Assembly: GCA_009617715.1 (NCBI GenBank) | Contig: VTFK01000085.1 | Coordinates: 1,054,001-1,118,000 of the forward strand | DNA length: 64,000 nt | From: Plectrocnemia conspersa | Lineage: Eukaryota > Arthropoda > Insecta > Trichoptera > Polycentropodidae | Direction of reading: 5' to 3' | Shown here: piece after piece, positions 51,304 to 63,129 of the stretch | Layout of the letters: each line of letters opens with the position of its first letter | Position numbering within the stretch: position 1 is the stretch's first letter | Notes under the pieces: model-generated | Told to the model about the DNA's origin: nothing | The model's input: the letters and a program-made list of their open reading frames with translations, nothing else | The model's database searches: none | Translations under genes and position numbers: made by a program

Positions 51304-53657
51304 TAGTCCAGTCAAATAAGGGTTTAACCTCGGAATGAAAGATAACAAGCTGAAATTTTGCACAGACCTTTGTTTTGGCGTTCTAAAGATAGGGTAAAAA
51401 GTCTCATAAGATATCGTGTCTGCTAATCAAGATATTAAAGGTCAAAGGTCATAAAAATGTTTTTTTTGCAAATATCTCGCCTCCTTTGCGTTGCATGTCA
51501 TTAAATGTTTTACAAAACTTATAGAAAATAAAATTTTCTACAAGTTTGTGATAATTTATTTCTTCGTATGGTTAATGGTTTTCGAGATATAGCGCGGGGA
51601 GTGGGAAGCGCGCATCCGGTTATAGGATAACGCTATGTGAACTACGGAGCCAGAGCTACCTGCACATTTTTCCACAGTTTCATAGGAAACATCGCAAATT
51701 GTTATCTGCTGAATGAACCCGTCTAAAGCATTATAACTTTCAATCCCCATATCTTCAAAAATCATCATCGATAATGCAAAAATTAATAGCGTATGGCCTC
51801 TGATACTTCTTGCAAAAGCGTGACCATCCAACATTTTGTCGACAGAATTCGAAGCATAAATTGTACTGAGAGCTTCCTTGATTCAGCTTCCATTCATTAT
51901 ATACCCTATACAACCAATAAAAAGACTTAAGCATATGAAAGCCTCCTAGTTTCACAACTTCTCTGGACAAGTCTGAGTTAGCATCTGAAGCTGCTACGAT
52001 TTCACGTGCTTTTTATGTACAACGGCTGATCAAAAGTTATTAAGCATGTTCTTTGTTCATGTTTCTTGGCAGTGTTTGTAGTACACTGTAATGTGTTCAA
52101 AATTGTGTCCATATTACTCGCAGGATGATGAATAAAAGTAAGAAACAGAATCCGAGAAGTTACAAAGTTCTCATTGTTTTGTAAGTTGTTCAATAAATCC
52201 ATTCCACCCTGGCAACGGTGAGGATATTTTCCACTTTCCGTACATCCACAACAAATCAACTACATTAAATATTTGTTCGGTTAGTTCTTCTACAGCATTA
52301 AAATTTCGAACTTGAATCTCTTGCTCAATCCGGGTACGACATGATTTTCATACACTAGAAGGGTATATGTGATAGTGCTGCTAACTCCTTTGCACTTGGT
52401 TTTGTTGTAAATTTCTTTTATGCGGTCATCGGATATAACTTCAGATTTTGCAGTTATTATTTTTTATCATTCCCATTATATGAACAGTATTATAGCCATC
52501 AAATTATAAATATTTTTTGCATTATCCGCTGCATACTGTACTAAGGCACTTGACTCTGATGGTTGATTACGAGGCTGTGGGTGATAAACAGCTGAAATTT
52601 AACATTTTACATTATCACTATATGAAGCGAAAAAACCTAAACTTGACAAAACATCAAAAAAGTCTTTATGGATGTTTGGCCTATCTGTAATTCTTCTATG
52701 AAGAAATAATGATAGGCCTATTAACTCTTTCGAAGAAAAGACCGTTTTCATTATGGAAGTCATTATGGCATGACTTATACAGCGTAGTTTTAAAATGCCC
52801 CCGTCTTTCCTTTTCTGTTCTTTATAATAACTTCTTGCAGAAATGTAATAAAGTTTTCGAATTTCTTCATTAAATATTTTACTCGGGGGCGGATAGGACT
52901 TGGTCTCAACAACAGAAATCGAATATCTTTTTAATAATCGCCGCAGCAGCTTCCACTACGCGCAAGTGTTCTTCTTCGAAGTGCCTTTTATTTTCATACC
53001 TGGCTATGGATAAAATTTAAGCTTGAGCATCGGGAAAAGAAAAAATAGGGAATGATCCAATCACTTCGTTGGAGTATAATCAGTTAACATTTTTTTCTTT
53101 AATTTGGAAATGATCTTATCATCTGGTACATACTCGTAAGGACATCGTTCAACTCTTTCAATTTTTCGCACAAATTTTAGTCGAGCAATATTTCATTCAT
53201 AATTCTAATAATAATAAAAAAAGTAATAAAATTATGGTTCAAACGACTTGCCGAGACCACTTTTTTTACGATTGCACTTTTCCAAAAAAACATACCAAAT
53301 TGTAGGTAGAAATACTCCTTGGGGTTTATAAACGGATGTACGCCTTCCACTCTTCGGCTATATCTCAAAAAAAAGGTTGGATACAAAACAAAAAATTTTT
53401 TTAAACCCAAAATTTGTTTTTGCCCTTTTCAAGTTTTTTTTAAAGCATCTAATGAAAGTGCGAAAGCAAAAAGGAGTTATTTTAAAAAAACAAAATTTGG
53501 GAACCCTTTTACCTTTGATTCTTGATTAGCAGAAAGATATTTTTGGGGCTTTTCACCCTTCCCCAGAACATCAATACGAAAGTCTGTTCAACATTTCCTT
53601 GTTTAAACTTTCATTCCCAGGGTTTTTGCCTTTATTTCGCCCTTTTTTACCGGACTT
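51304..53657 (-). mobile_element. TIR DNA transposon with decayed coding region, inserted between blocks A and B'
   Basis: The uninterrupted allele-like sequence at 56052-56070 reads GCACCTTAGTATACC. Here GCACCTTA is instead followed by TAGTCCAGTCAAATAAGG, and about 2.35 kb later sequence resembling TTAgTATACC resumes. The inner ends are inverted copies (AGTCCaGTcAAATAAGGG and, read inward, AGTCCgGTaAAAaAGGG, followed by AATGAAAG on both), allowing for errors at the right end. The filled and empty sites together define an insertion. The target duplication is perhaps TTA but cannot be fixed. The interior encodes a degraded protein on the minus strand. Confidence 0.75.
51556..52950 (-). pseudogene. 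Decayed multi-copy transposon-associated protein
   Basis: Going 5' to 3' on the minus strand, with several frame changes, one reads SSKELIGLSLFLHRR, FFASYSDNVKC, YHPQPRNQPSESSALVQYAA, a degraded ADN...L segment, HHPASNMDTILNTLQC, RTCLITFDQPLY, then KAREIVAASDANSDLSREVV, KLGGFHMLKSF and MLDGHAFARSIRGHTLLIFA. I recall this order (SVYHPP, VADNxDHNxxTLDGxxTFHGMG, ITFDQPLYxKAxEI, RLGGFHxLMSFxG, HAYARAxRGH) in a long protein repeated many times in beetle, aphid and other invertebrate genomes. The present copy has at least four frame breaks. The element class is not known to me; it sits inside a TIR element here. Confidence 0.65.
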
Positions 53658-55022
53658 TTTAATTACCAAAAATTTGGAAATTTTTAATAGAAGGGGGATC
53701 CGGGCGCTTTAAAAAAAACCATTTAACATATGTATGGGGAAAGTTTTAACTAGTAACCCAAGAACTAATAAATGGGGAATAAAAAGTAACAAATTTCCTT
53801 CTGTTAAAAAAATTTTGAATTTGTTTTCAATTTTAAAAATTTTGGTGTTAATTAAAAAGGGGGGTGTTTTGGGGTGTTATGAAAACCGTTGGAAATTTTT
53901 GCAAAAAGCGGGTTAAAAGGAATGCGAGGGGTAGGCCCCAAAATTTTATATAAATATTTTAAAAACTTTTTAAATTTAAATTTTTGCCATTAAGCTAATT
54001 TCACCGGGGCAGATTTTTTAACGAAAAATATAAAATTTTGTGGGGAAAAATTTAAAATTTTTAAAAAATTTTAAAAGGGTTTAAAATGGTTTAACCAAAA
54101 AAAATTTTTAAAAAATTACAACATTAAACATTATAGGGGGCAAAAAAATTATCCTTAAGAAATTTAATATTCGACCCAAAAAATTTTCCCAAAAAAATTA
54201 AATAAAGGAAAAAATTTTTAATAATTGGAAAATTATTTTTTTGCAAAGGGGTTTTATTTGCCCGGGAAAAGATTTGTTTTGGGGGGCTTTGGGGGCACTG
54301 CGGGGTTTTTCCGGGGGGGCGTGACAGAGTCTGCCCTTGGGCCAAAAAACCCTTGGCGGATTGTCTTTTAAAATGCCTGAAAATTCCCCATCTCGTCAAA
54401 TGCGGGTTCGTTTGGGGAAAGTTTTTTTTGCGCCCTAATTTAATTTCATCCCGTAAAATTTTTGTTTATAGAAAATAAGTGATCATTTTTAAAAAAACTT
54501 TGGTAAAAATTTTTTTAAAAAAAAATGTAAAAACCCTTTCCTTTCAAATTGGCAATTTAAATTGGTTTGTGTCTATAATTTTTTTTTTAGTGAAAAAAAT
54601 ATAAGACAATCCCAGTAATTTTTTTTAAATAACTTGGGGTATATTTTTGTATCTTTTAACGACTTTTTTTTTTTATTTATTTTTACGACTTAATGCCATT
54701 TTAAAATTAAGGGCCCGTCTTTTTTCGCCCGAGCTCACGGCGTAAACTTTCTACTTTTCCTCGCTTTTCCGCAATCAAAAAATCGGCTTTTTTTTTCCCC
54801 CCGGGGGAAAATTTTCTTTAGTTACAAATTAGGGTTTTCTCCAATATTTTTTTTTCGTTGGGTTTTTATGCGCGCGGCCAAGTAGGGGGAAAAAATTTAA
54901 AACGAGTTTCGGAAAAAAATTTGGAAGCCCTGGGGGAAAAATTATTGTTTAACGTGACGCTTTTTCATACGTCTAAAATAATTTGTGGAGTGTAATAGGG
55001 GAATTAATTTAAAAATTCAAAA
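53300..55022. other. Low-accuracy sequence: unpolished duplicate of 56.06-57.41 kb
   Basis: This stretch aligns along its length with 56060-57410 but has lost many bases and inflated G, A and T runs. For example, CGTGACAGAGTCTGCCCTTGGG stands against CGTGACAGAGTCTGCCTTAGTC, and GAGCTCACGGCGTAAACTTT is identical in both. The pattern of dense indels with homopolymer expansion is that of uncorrected long reads, not of biological decay. It begins inside the TIR element at about 53.3 kb and stops abruptly at 55022, where clean duplicate sequence resumes. Open frames in it (for example 54124-54399) are meaningless. Confidence 0.85.
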
Positions 55023-56059
55023 GGCGCTGTCGGAATTGTAACAATTGCAACACACTCGTTTAATCTTTTATTGCCACACATGTGTGAATGTATTTAATAT
55101 ATGTCTGTGTGTATGTGTGATATATTGTCGTTTTGTGCAAAATGTTTTAACAAAGCGTATGAGACACAGGTGAGTACTTTACAACAAATGTGAATAGGCA
55201 AAGTACAGGTGAATGTGACATGCTATCGTATCGTACCGTTCTGTTTCCTGAGTCCCCTGACTCTGCAGAGAAGCCCTCACCGGTTGCCCCACTAGTCCCG
55301 TGAGGTTGGTGGGAACGCTGAGGTCGAAGTATGGAGACGTCCCCACGGCGGGTTGCTCCTGCAGGAATTCAGTCAGGAAGCGTCTGGATGCGCTGCCGGA
55401 TACAGGACCACCTCCACCGCCGCCATTCTCGCCAACTGTGAATAAAAAGGAAAAAATATTCAAAACTACTGTCTTACAAAAATAAATAAAAATATAGCCT
55501 ACAGAGGGTCAGAGGGTCAGAGGGTCGGCTGTTACTTGATTGAATTGAAGTTCGTATGAACTTAGTGAGCCTAATTTGGAAGTCTAAAAAATAAATTTCA
55601 AAAGTGGATGTTCAAAGTAAATGTACGAGGAAGTATCTGAGCAAGTAATCGTTGGTTTCCCGCTTTCCCGTATTCACACATATAGAAGGATATTTGATTT
55701 TTCGACACTTTTGGTAGAAGTGCCACTTACAAAAGGCTGATGAGTTTTTGAACTGAATTCCGTTGGCTGTTGGAACAGATTATGAAAATCCAATATGTGA
55801 TTTTTTACTAAATCTTCAAAAAGTTTTCTCAGGATGAATGAATTTAAAACTTTTAGTAAAATCTACTGCTTTTAATCACTGATTTTATGAGTAGTACAAG
55901 TCCGTGACTAGTTTTATAGTATTATAAAAATATATATATATTAAAACACCAATAAAAATACTGTGTTCCTGGCTTGTTGAACGATATTGAATTTGTACTA
56001 AGGTGCGTTATATGTATTTTATATTTTTTTTATAAATAAAAGATTAAAAATGCACCTTA
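55023..56059. repeat. Duplicated block, copy A'
   Basis: Near-identical to 50090-51303 apart from single-base differences and the absence of 196 bases. It continues directly into block B at GCACCTTAGTATACC, so it represents the version of the locus without the transposon. It contains the frameshifted dpr exon copy. Confidence 0.92.
55237..55435 (-). pseudogene. dpr-like: Frameshifted second copy of the first Ig1 dpr exon
   Basis: This is the same exon as 50302-50498, with identical acceptor and donor, but 199 bases long because of two single-base insertions (AGCCCTCACC for AGCCTCACC; TTTCCTGAG for TTTCCGAG). Translation follows the intact copy through LVGQPVR and then leaves frame, losing the LLCRV cysteine and GNRT. 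If it were included in a transcript, Ig1 would be destroyed. As it lies 0.2 kb beyond a low-accuracy stretch, both insertions may be read errors. It is probably the other haplotype's exon rather than a real tandem exon. Confidence 0.85.
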
Positions 56060-57410
56060 GTATACCAAAGCATTTGGAATTTAAATAGAAGGGTAGTTGC
56101 AAAGCGCTTTAAGAAAACCATTTAACATATGTATAATGAAAGTTTTAACTAGTAACACTCAAGAATTAATAAATAGTAATAAATGTAACAAGTGTAACTT
56201 TCTGTATAAAATATTTGTGAATTTGTTTTTACAATTTATAAAATTTTGGTGTTAATTAAAAAGGGGCATGTCGTTGAGGGTGTTATGAAAACCGTTGAAT
56301 TTTCGCAAATGCGCTGTGATTAAAGGTTTAATGCGAGAGGGTAGGCCCGAAAGGGAATTTTATATAATATATTTTAAAGCTTTTTAATTTGACATTTTTA
56401 GCCATTAAGCTAATTTCACCAAAAGGAGCAGATTTTTGAACGATATATAAATTCTGTGGGAAAATTAAAAATAAATTTGTTAAAAAGGTTAAACTGGTTT
56501 AACAAAAAATATAATTTGGAAATATACAGCATTGAACATTATAGTAAAAATAATAGTATAACCCTTCATTGCAAATTTAAAATTCGACCAAAGTATTTCA
56601 ACAATTAGTAAAGTTAAATAATTTTTAATATTAGATATTATTTGTGTGCAAGATATTATTTTTATCAAGGTTCCGCGTGACGTGACAGAGTCTGCCTTAG
56701 TCGAAGCAACGTTGTGCTTGGATTGTTTGCGTAAAATGCATGAGAAAATTCCTCATGTCGTCAAATGCACGGTTCGTTTAGTGACCAATTTTTTGTGCGT
56801 ACTAGTGTTGAATTTCATCAGTAACTTTTTTTTTCGTTTATGGAAAATAAGTGATCATTTATCATTAAATATATAAAACACTTTGATAAGTATTTTTAAT
56901 ATAATGTAATAATTCATACATGCAAATTGGCAATTTAAATTGGATTTGTGTCTATAGAATTTTTTTTTCCATCAGTGAAAAAAAATACAAGACAGTCTAG
57001 ATATTTTTTAAACTAACTAGGCTATATTTTTGTATCATTATAACGACTTTTCATATTTATTTATAATATATTTTTCACGACTTAATGCCATTAAAAAGTT
57101 AAGCGGCTCCGTGCTATTTTTTCGCAGAGCTCACGGCGTAAACTTTCTACTTTGTCCATCGCTTTTCGCTTAATCAAACATCGGCTTTTTTCCCTGGGCA
57201 GGCGAAACTTTTCTTTAGTTACAAATTGAGTTTGCTCCAATATTTTTGTCGTTGGGTATATGCGCTGTATGCTGCGGCCATAGGAAAAATTTCAAATCGA
57301 GTTTCGGAAAAATTAAATCACGACCCTCCGGGGAAAAGTTATTGTTTAACGTGACGCTCATTTTCATACGTCTAAAATAATTTGTGGTATGTGTAATGGT
57401 AATTAGTATA
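56060..57410. repeat. Block B (clean copy of 53.66-55.02 kb)
   Basis: Clean AT-rich sequence upstream of the dpr exon, with a G+C-richer patch at 57.10-57.37 kb. It is the accurate counterpart of the degraded stretch at 53660-55022. No coding exon is recognised; the open frame at 56646-56876 begins without a start codon and has no domain. Confidence 0.85.
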
Positions 57411-58842
57411 CGCTTTAAATATTCAGAGTATAACAAAGAATCTGTAGTACTTCTTAAATCTAATCCATATAAATATAAATTAATATAAAGATATAAGTAT
57501 TTTACAATAAATACAAATAACTGATTAATAAGCTAGTTTTCACAAGATAAAATAAATAAATTAAGGAAAACATACATAGCGAAAAAATTATAAATATTTA
57601 TTATTATAAAGGTATAAATATAATTGCTAAATCAGGGACATGTTTACACTAAATTATATTTTGCATGGGCAAGCATTAGAAAAAATCTATATATTTTAAA
57701 AATATTATAAATGAAGCAGAAAATATGATAAACTATGTAAAATCTTAATCTATTTAATCTCAAGTAGTTAAAATATTAACTCATAAAATGGGTAGTGAAC
57801 ATCATAACGTTTTTTGATTACATCCAAAAGTGGGATGGCTATCAAGTTAAAGAGCACTAGTGAGACTTTTTATATGTCAGTCAGTCTTATTTTAGGCAAA
57901 AATTAATTAAGGACCAAATATTATTGAATTTTGAACAAAAATGTTTGGTTAATCGCATTTATTTGGCGGATATTTTGACAAGCTATAAAAAATTTTAGTG
58001 GTTTTGGGATATTTTAAACTTTTTTTAGATTCAAACATCTGGTTTTATTTCTTAATTATCCTACTCTGAGCTAAGGTTTGTAATTTCCGGTCTTATCAAC
58101 TATTCATTTATAGATACAGCTTATTCTATTAATATCGGCTTTAAGACCGCTATTGCAGAAAATGCTTAGGCCCTTGAGTCCATATTTATATTTTAAACAA
58201 TTTACTTGTGAAGTCCAAGGTTAAAAAATTGTATATGTGATAAAGCTTATTTATATATTTTCGTATATTTTAATATTTTACGTCTTAAAATAATAATGTA
58301 AATTGTGAATTGTTTTAATTCAATTGCAATTGGTTAAAGACAGCGTACATTATTAATTCAATATTGTTTCAATAGGAATATCATTAGTATAATAAATTTA
58401 GAGAAATGGTTTTAGCAACTGCCCTGCGGGACTATTTAAATATTTTATATATTATATCATCGTATCAAAGGCTTAATATCGACTTCAAAATTTATTATGG
58501 TTTTTTATATTTAAATTGCCGGAAGGGTTATTTATTAGCCTGTTAAGGTAATGCGTAGTTAGGTGCATATCGTAAAAATTTGTAATACTGTAGATTATTA
58601 TATTTTAATTATTATTGAAAATATAAGCTTAATAAATGTACAATAAATAATTAAACTGTTATTAAATATTTTTTACGGTTATTAAGATGGCCGATAAATA
58701 CTCAGAAAATAACCACTTAATAAATATTTTTAAATAAACGTTTCATTATAAAATTAAACAAGCATTAGGACTAAATAAAAAATGACACTTCTGAAAGTAA
58801 CAAAATAAAAAATATTATTTAGCTTTAGTAAAAAAAAGTAAA

Positions 58843-59003
58843 GAGGTTCAGAAAAAAAGTGAATGGACTAAGTATATATAATCATTATTTGAGGATCATA
58901 GAGAAGCCATAGCAAATAAAAACAAACTTAAAACAGGACCGCGTATTTTAAAGTCTGATATAAAATATGCAATACATTTTTTAAGGCATTCTAAGAATCT
59001 CTA
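58843..59003 (+). pseudogene. Non-LTR retrotransposon fragment (endonuclease-RT linker)
   Basis: The short frame EVQKKSEWTKYI-stop-SLFEDHREAIANKN then KTGPRILKSDIKYAIHFLRH matches the linker before the RT domain of many insect LINEs (EWxxYIxxLFxDxR...GPxILKSEVxxAIxxxKxxKAPGxD). It breaks off at the KAPGxD motif. One internal stop is present. Confidence 0.65.
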
Positions 59004-60239
59004 ATGACCGAATTCTCTTTATGGTAGGAGCCGATCAACAATTCTTTTAAAATTTTATTTTTGCCATAATTACATATATATTTACAACAGCTTTTTAACG
59101 CTAATTTAGATACCATTTTTTTACGCATATTTATATTGCTCGAATGGCATTTTATTTAGATTAGAGATGTACTTCATATGTGAATAGGTTATACATTGTA
59201 AATAAATCTTGAATAATATAAAATGAAAACTTGCGAAACTCAAACCGATTATATTTGTTCTATATGAAACATATTCTAAATCAATATTTAAATCAGTTCT
59301 GGGAAGTGAGTTGGTTTAATTGAAATTTTTGACGCAAATTGATGTCGATATGAATTTTGCATTTATGATAGATTTAATTATTAAAACCGGGCTTAAAGCT
59401 AACGGACAAAGTAGGGCTCGCCGTGTATATCTTCGACGGTGAAATTTTAATGAAGATAATTAAGCGTCCGTTTACTGGATAGTCGATTATAAATTCAGAA
59501 CTAAAGAAGGATTGACCTTCCGAGGATTACGTAATTTTAATCCTATTTTTTTACTGTCCACGAACGCCATATCTTAGGCTTTGTGCCCTCTTATTATGTC
59601 CATAAATTCATAAGTATGCGTAATATTTTTTCCATGAAAAAAAAATATTGCGGTAATCCCAGGAATTTGCCTCTTTAACATTTTATCGAGCATTCACAGA
59701 ACTTTGTATTTTAGCTCGACTCGAAAATACTTTAAATGCTTTTAATTAAATAATTGTAATTTTTATAAGTTCTTTGTCAGTTAAAACTCTTCTTTTAAAA
59801 TTAAAAATACAAGCCACAATCATATAAATATGAATTGTAAGTATAAAATATGTATCTTATAATTTTTCAATGCAAAATGATTATGTTCACATATGGTAAA
59901 AATTGTATAAAATACAACAATATAATATCAGTATTATTTTAATTATGTATAAAAGTAGCTTATATTAATAATAGTTCAAATACATAATATAGTACTCTTC
60001 CCCGATAATTTAACTGGTACAATATTAGTTTTTAATTGTTAATTTTCTTAAGGTTACATACATCTCTATCGTTCACATTACATGTTTTTGTATGTCACGG
60101 TTGCCTGATTGCCTTGAAGAAGTTTTGTTTTCATAGTGTATATATAATGATGAGATAAATTTATAATTAAACCCTAGATTTCAAAATAATACGTAGAATC
60201 AGCGTTAACTTAGCATTCTGAACCGTTGCAATCTAAAAC

Positions 60240-60660
60240 TTTCGCTTAAGCATACCTCAGTGCTCGGAAACAGTTCAGAGTGAGACTCACCACCGACAGC
60301 TTCTCTCGGTTATCCAAATTGAGATTCGTCTTGTGTTTTACACTTCCGGTAATGGGAAAAGTTGGATATCGGGCAAGAAGAAGCAAAAAAAATGCACTCG
60401 GGCATGTCTTGCAGCTGCAGCATCAAGAGTAGCTGCAGCAGTGCAGGTGTTGGATTAGAGCCAAGGGAGTTGGAGGCTGCAACCCCTTTAGAACACCACC
60501 TCCTTTGAGCCACCCCACATGACCATATCGGAGACTAATGCCTCGACAAACGGGCCAGATTAAAGGGACCGATACACCCTGTTCCAGAAGCTCGAACAGT
60601 GCACGTGACCCGAATTCTAATTGCACCACGGCGCCGCGAAGCCTGTTTTTTATTCTTCTA
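60240..60660 (-). other. G+C-rich block with splice donor, possible dpr 5' exon
   Basis: This G+C-rich island lies upstream of the dpr exons. On the minus strand it contains a consensus donor CGGTG|GTGAGT near 60290. One frame leading to it reads PSAFFLLLLARYPTFPITG, resembling a signal peptide, then KTNLNLDNREKLSV, but no ATG opens that frame. It reaches the donor in phase 0, whereas the next known exon needs phase 1. So it cannot be the direct signal-peptide exon as read; a 5' untranslated exon or promoter region is possible. Confidence 0.25.
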
Positions 60661-61084
60661 TAGGGTGTCCCAAATACTTTTTGAAAGCGTAATAAAATTA
60701 GTCAAAATAAAATTTAGCTCATCGTCTGTTGGGCTGATTTTCATAAAAATGCTACCTATGTTTGCAATAATCAAGATGTCCTTAATTTGTAATTGTAAAC
60801 GTAAAACATTATTATTTTATACAGAAAGTTTGTTTTTTAGAAGTTTAAGGATATTAAAAATCTCACTGTTAATATTTTTTTTAAAGAATACAATATATTA
60901 TTTATGAGCTAAGGTTCCTTATTATTAGAAATTTTTAAACACTATGCAGGACCTAGTTTAATTTTAATAAATCATCACATTCATCCGTGAGATTATGAAA
61001 ATCTATTTAAATGTAATCTGTGATAATCTATCAAAATTATTAATATATAATAATCACTAATCACGATCTCCTAGATACAATAGA

Positions 61085-61165
61085 AATTTTAAAAGTATCA
61101 GCTTTCATATGGGATCTGAACCCAGGTCTTTCACGCTAATAATCAGCGACTTACACCACCCTCAC
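61085..61165 (-). repeat. tRNA-derived (SINE-type) repeat or tRNA pseudogene
   Basis: On the minus strand, GTGAGGGTGGTGTAAGTCGC (A-box-like, D-arm) is followed by GCGTGAAAGACCTGGGTTCA and GATCCC (B-box, T-arm), spaced as in a tRNA. The flanks do not give a clear acceptor stem, and the T-arm is imperfect. A related T-arm unit occurs at 30.17 kb, which supports a dispersed SINE head rather than a functional tRNA. Confidence 0.5.
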
Positions 61166-63129
61166 GTGCGGATTATTTAAATAAAAAAAACTGTAGTATT
61201 TATTAATAAATAGAATAAATAAATAGTATTTATAACAACGTATACATTTTAATAAAAAATAATAAATAAATTATGCTTGAGCAACCACAGGTAAATATTA
61301 TATAACAAAATAAATATTACCAAGGCCATGAATTATTTTAATACATGCAAATTTAAATGTAAAATAGAATAACATACATTGTTATTTATTCATAAAAATT
61401 AACTAAATACAATATTTACTTTACATTTATTAATTTAAGTTAAATCATTGCAAATTCAACGCTCAGTAAGTTAAAAAATAATAAATAAGAATAGTTTTCA
61501 TAGTCTAAGTCTGTAAGTTTTTAATGGCATTGTTAAGTAATTAATGTAATGTAAACATTGCGTTAATCGTTTTCAGTAAAATTAATATAAATTAAAGCAA
61601 TGTGACTATATTAAGGGATTATATTATTATGGAAAACTAAAGACTAATAATATATTAGGGTGATTAAATATTTTGAAATAAATAACAAGTTCTTAGCACA
61701 AAGCTTATGCTTTAAAAGCTGTAGTAGTTTAAGTTTAATTAATATTACGTTCTAATGAGTTTATAATATGTCATTATTGTGTAAATAACTAAAGTTGTTG
61801 TTACCTCTAAAGAGTTAAACTATATGCCATTTAGAAATTTATTAATTGCACAACAACAATTTAGTTTAAATATGTTAAAGAATTAAAGCAGAATTTGAAT
61901 TGGCTATCAGTTTTTCAATGAATATAAGAACCACTATTTTGCTAAACTACAAAATAATGAATAAATTAAATTATTACAAATCTAACTAAACACTTAAATT
62001 ACCCTGATTCACGATTGCAAAGGAGTTTATGCCTATTTTTTACACTCATATTAAGTCATTTTATCAACGAAAAAATGTTGCATTTTAATATATATATCAA
62101 TTATTCAATTATCATACTGTCTATATTCTTCGTTGATTTTACAATTTAAAGTTTCGGTAAGCTAAATAGCTTTGTTTCTAGTAATGGGTTGTGTTAGGTT
62201 AGGTTATGTAAAAGCGTTGTTCTACTAATAAATATAGTAATAAGATTTTTTTAAACAAATATGTTATCAAAATTAAATGTTAATATTTTTTTCGAACAAA
62301 CTGTATTTTTGGTTGCATGACAATGTGTAATTTTTCATAAATTTTTTCATCATAATAATTGAATATGCTTATTTTTATGTGACGTGAATGAACGCGGGTG
62401 AGTTTTAATGTGTTGATTTTTTATTATTATTAATGACTCGCGTCATTTGTGTAATGACCGTGTTAATTTTTGTGAAGTGTATGTGTTAATATTTTGTTAT
62501 TTATTGTGGAAAGTAAATAAAACATGAAAATAAATGTTTTTTAAAGCTCATTGTAAATAAAAAATAAGAATATTTTAATACAAAATTATCCTTTAAAGGT
62601 AAAAACTCAGATATATTTTATTTATTTATAAATAAAAATGATTATAACAATTATATATAAGTAAAAAACATATTATTCCATATATAAAACTTTCGCTATT
62701 ATGTAATTAATTAGGTCAAAAGATAAACTCAAATTAATTGAAAATAAATTAAATATGATTACATATCTAGATAAAAAAATATTTTCTTTTAATGCAAATC
62801 AGATTATCGATTACCATAAACATATAAAAAAATGTGTATTTTAAAAGAGGAAATCGTACATTATTTTGTAACGTTTTATTATTAATTTATTCCTTATCCG
62901 ATAAAATAGTTTCATCGTTAAAATATTAATCTACATAATGGGAAAAAATATGAAAAAAGGCTCCGATTTATTGATTACATTGAGCTTTAATAATATTAGT
63001 GTGGTGCTCTTATTATTTTTTTATATTTTATTTAAAATGATGATTATACCTAAGTTAGTTGTGGCTTTTTTTAGCACACTATCATCTTACAGATTTTTCA
63101 ATAACTAATTAAATTATCTATAACCATCA

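Noticed and set aside
54124..54399. 91-codon minus-strand open frame
   Set aside because: Lies in the low-accuracy stretch; absent from the clean counterpart at 56.06-57.41 kb.
60310..60629. Two overlapping minus-strand frames of 67-68 codons
   Set aside because: Both start from GTG rather than ATG, no domain resemblance; the block is listed only as a possible untranslated exon.
62185..62206. TTAGG-like repeats (GTTAGGTTAGGTTA)
   Set aside because: Only two to three units; not an interstitial telomere array.
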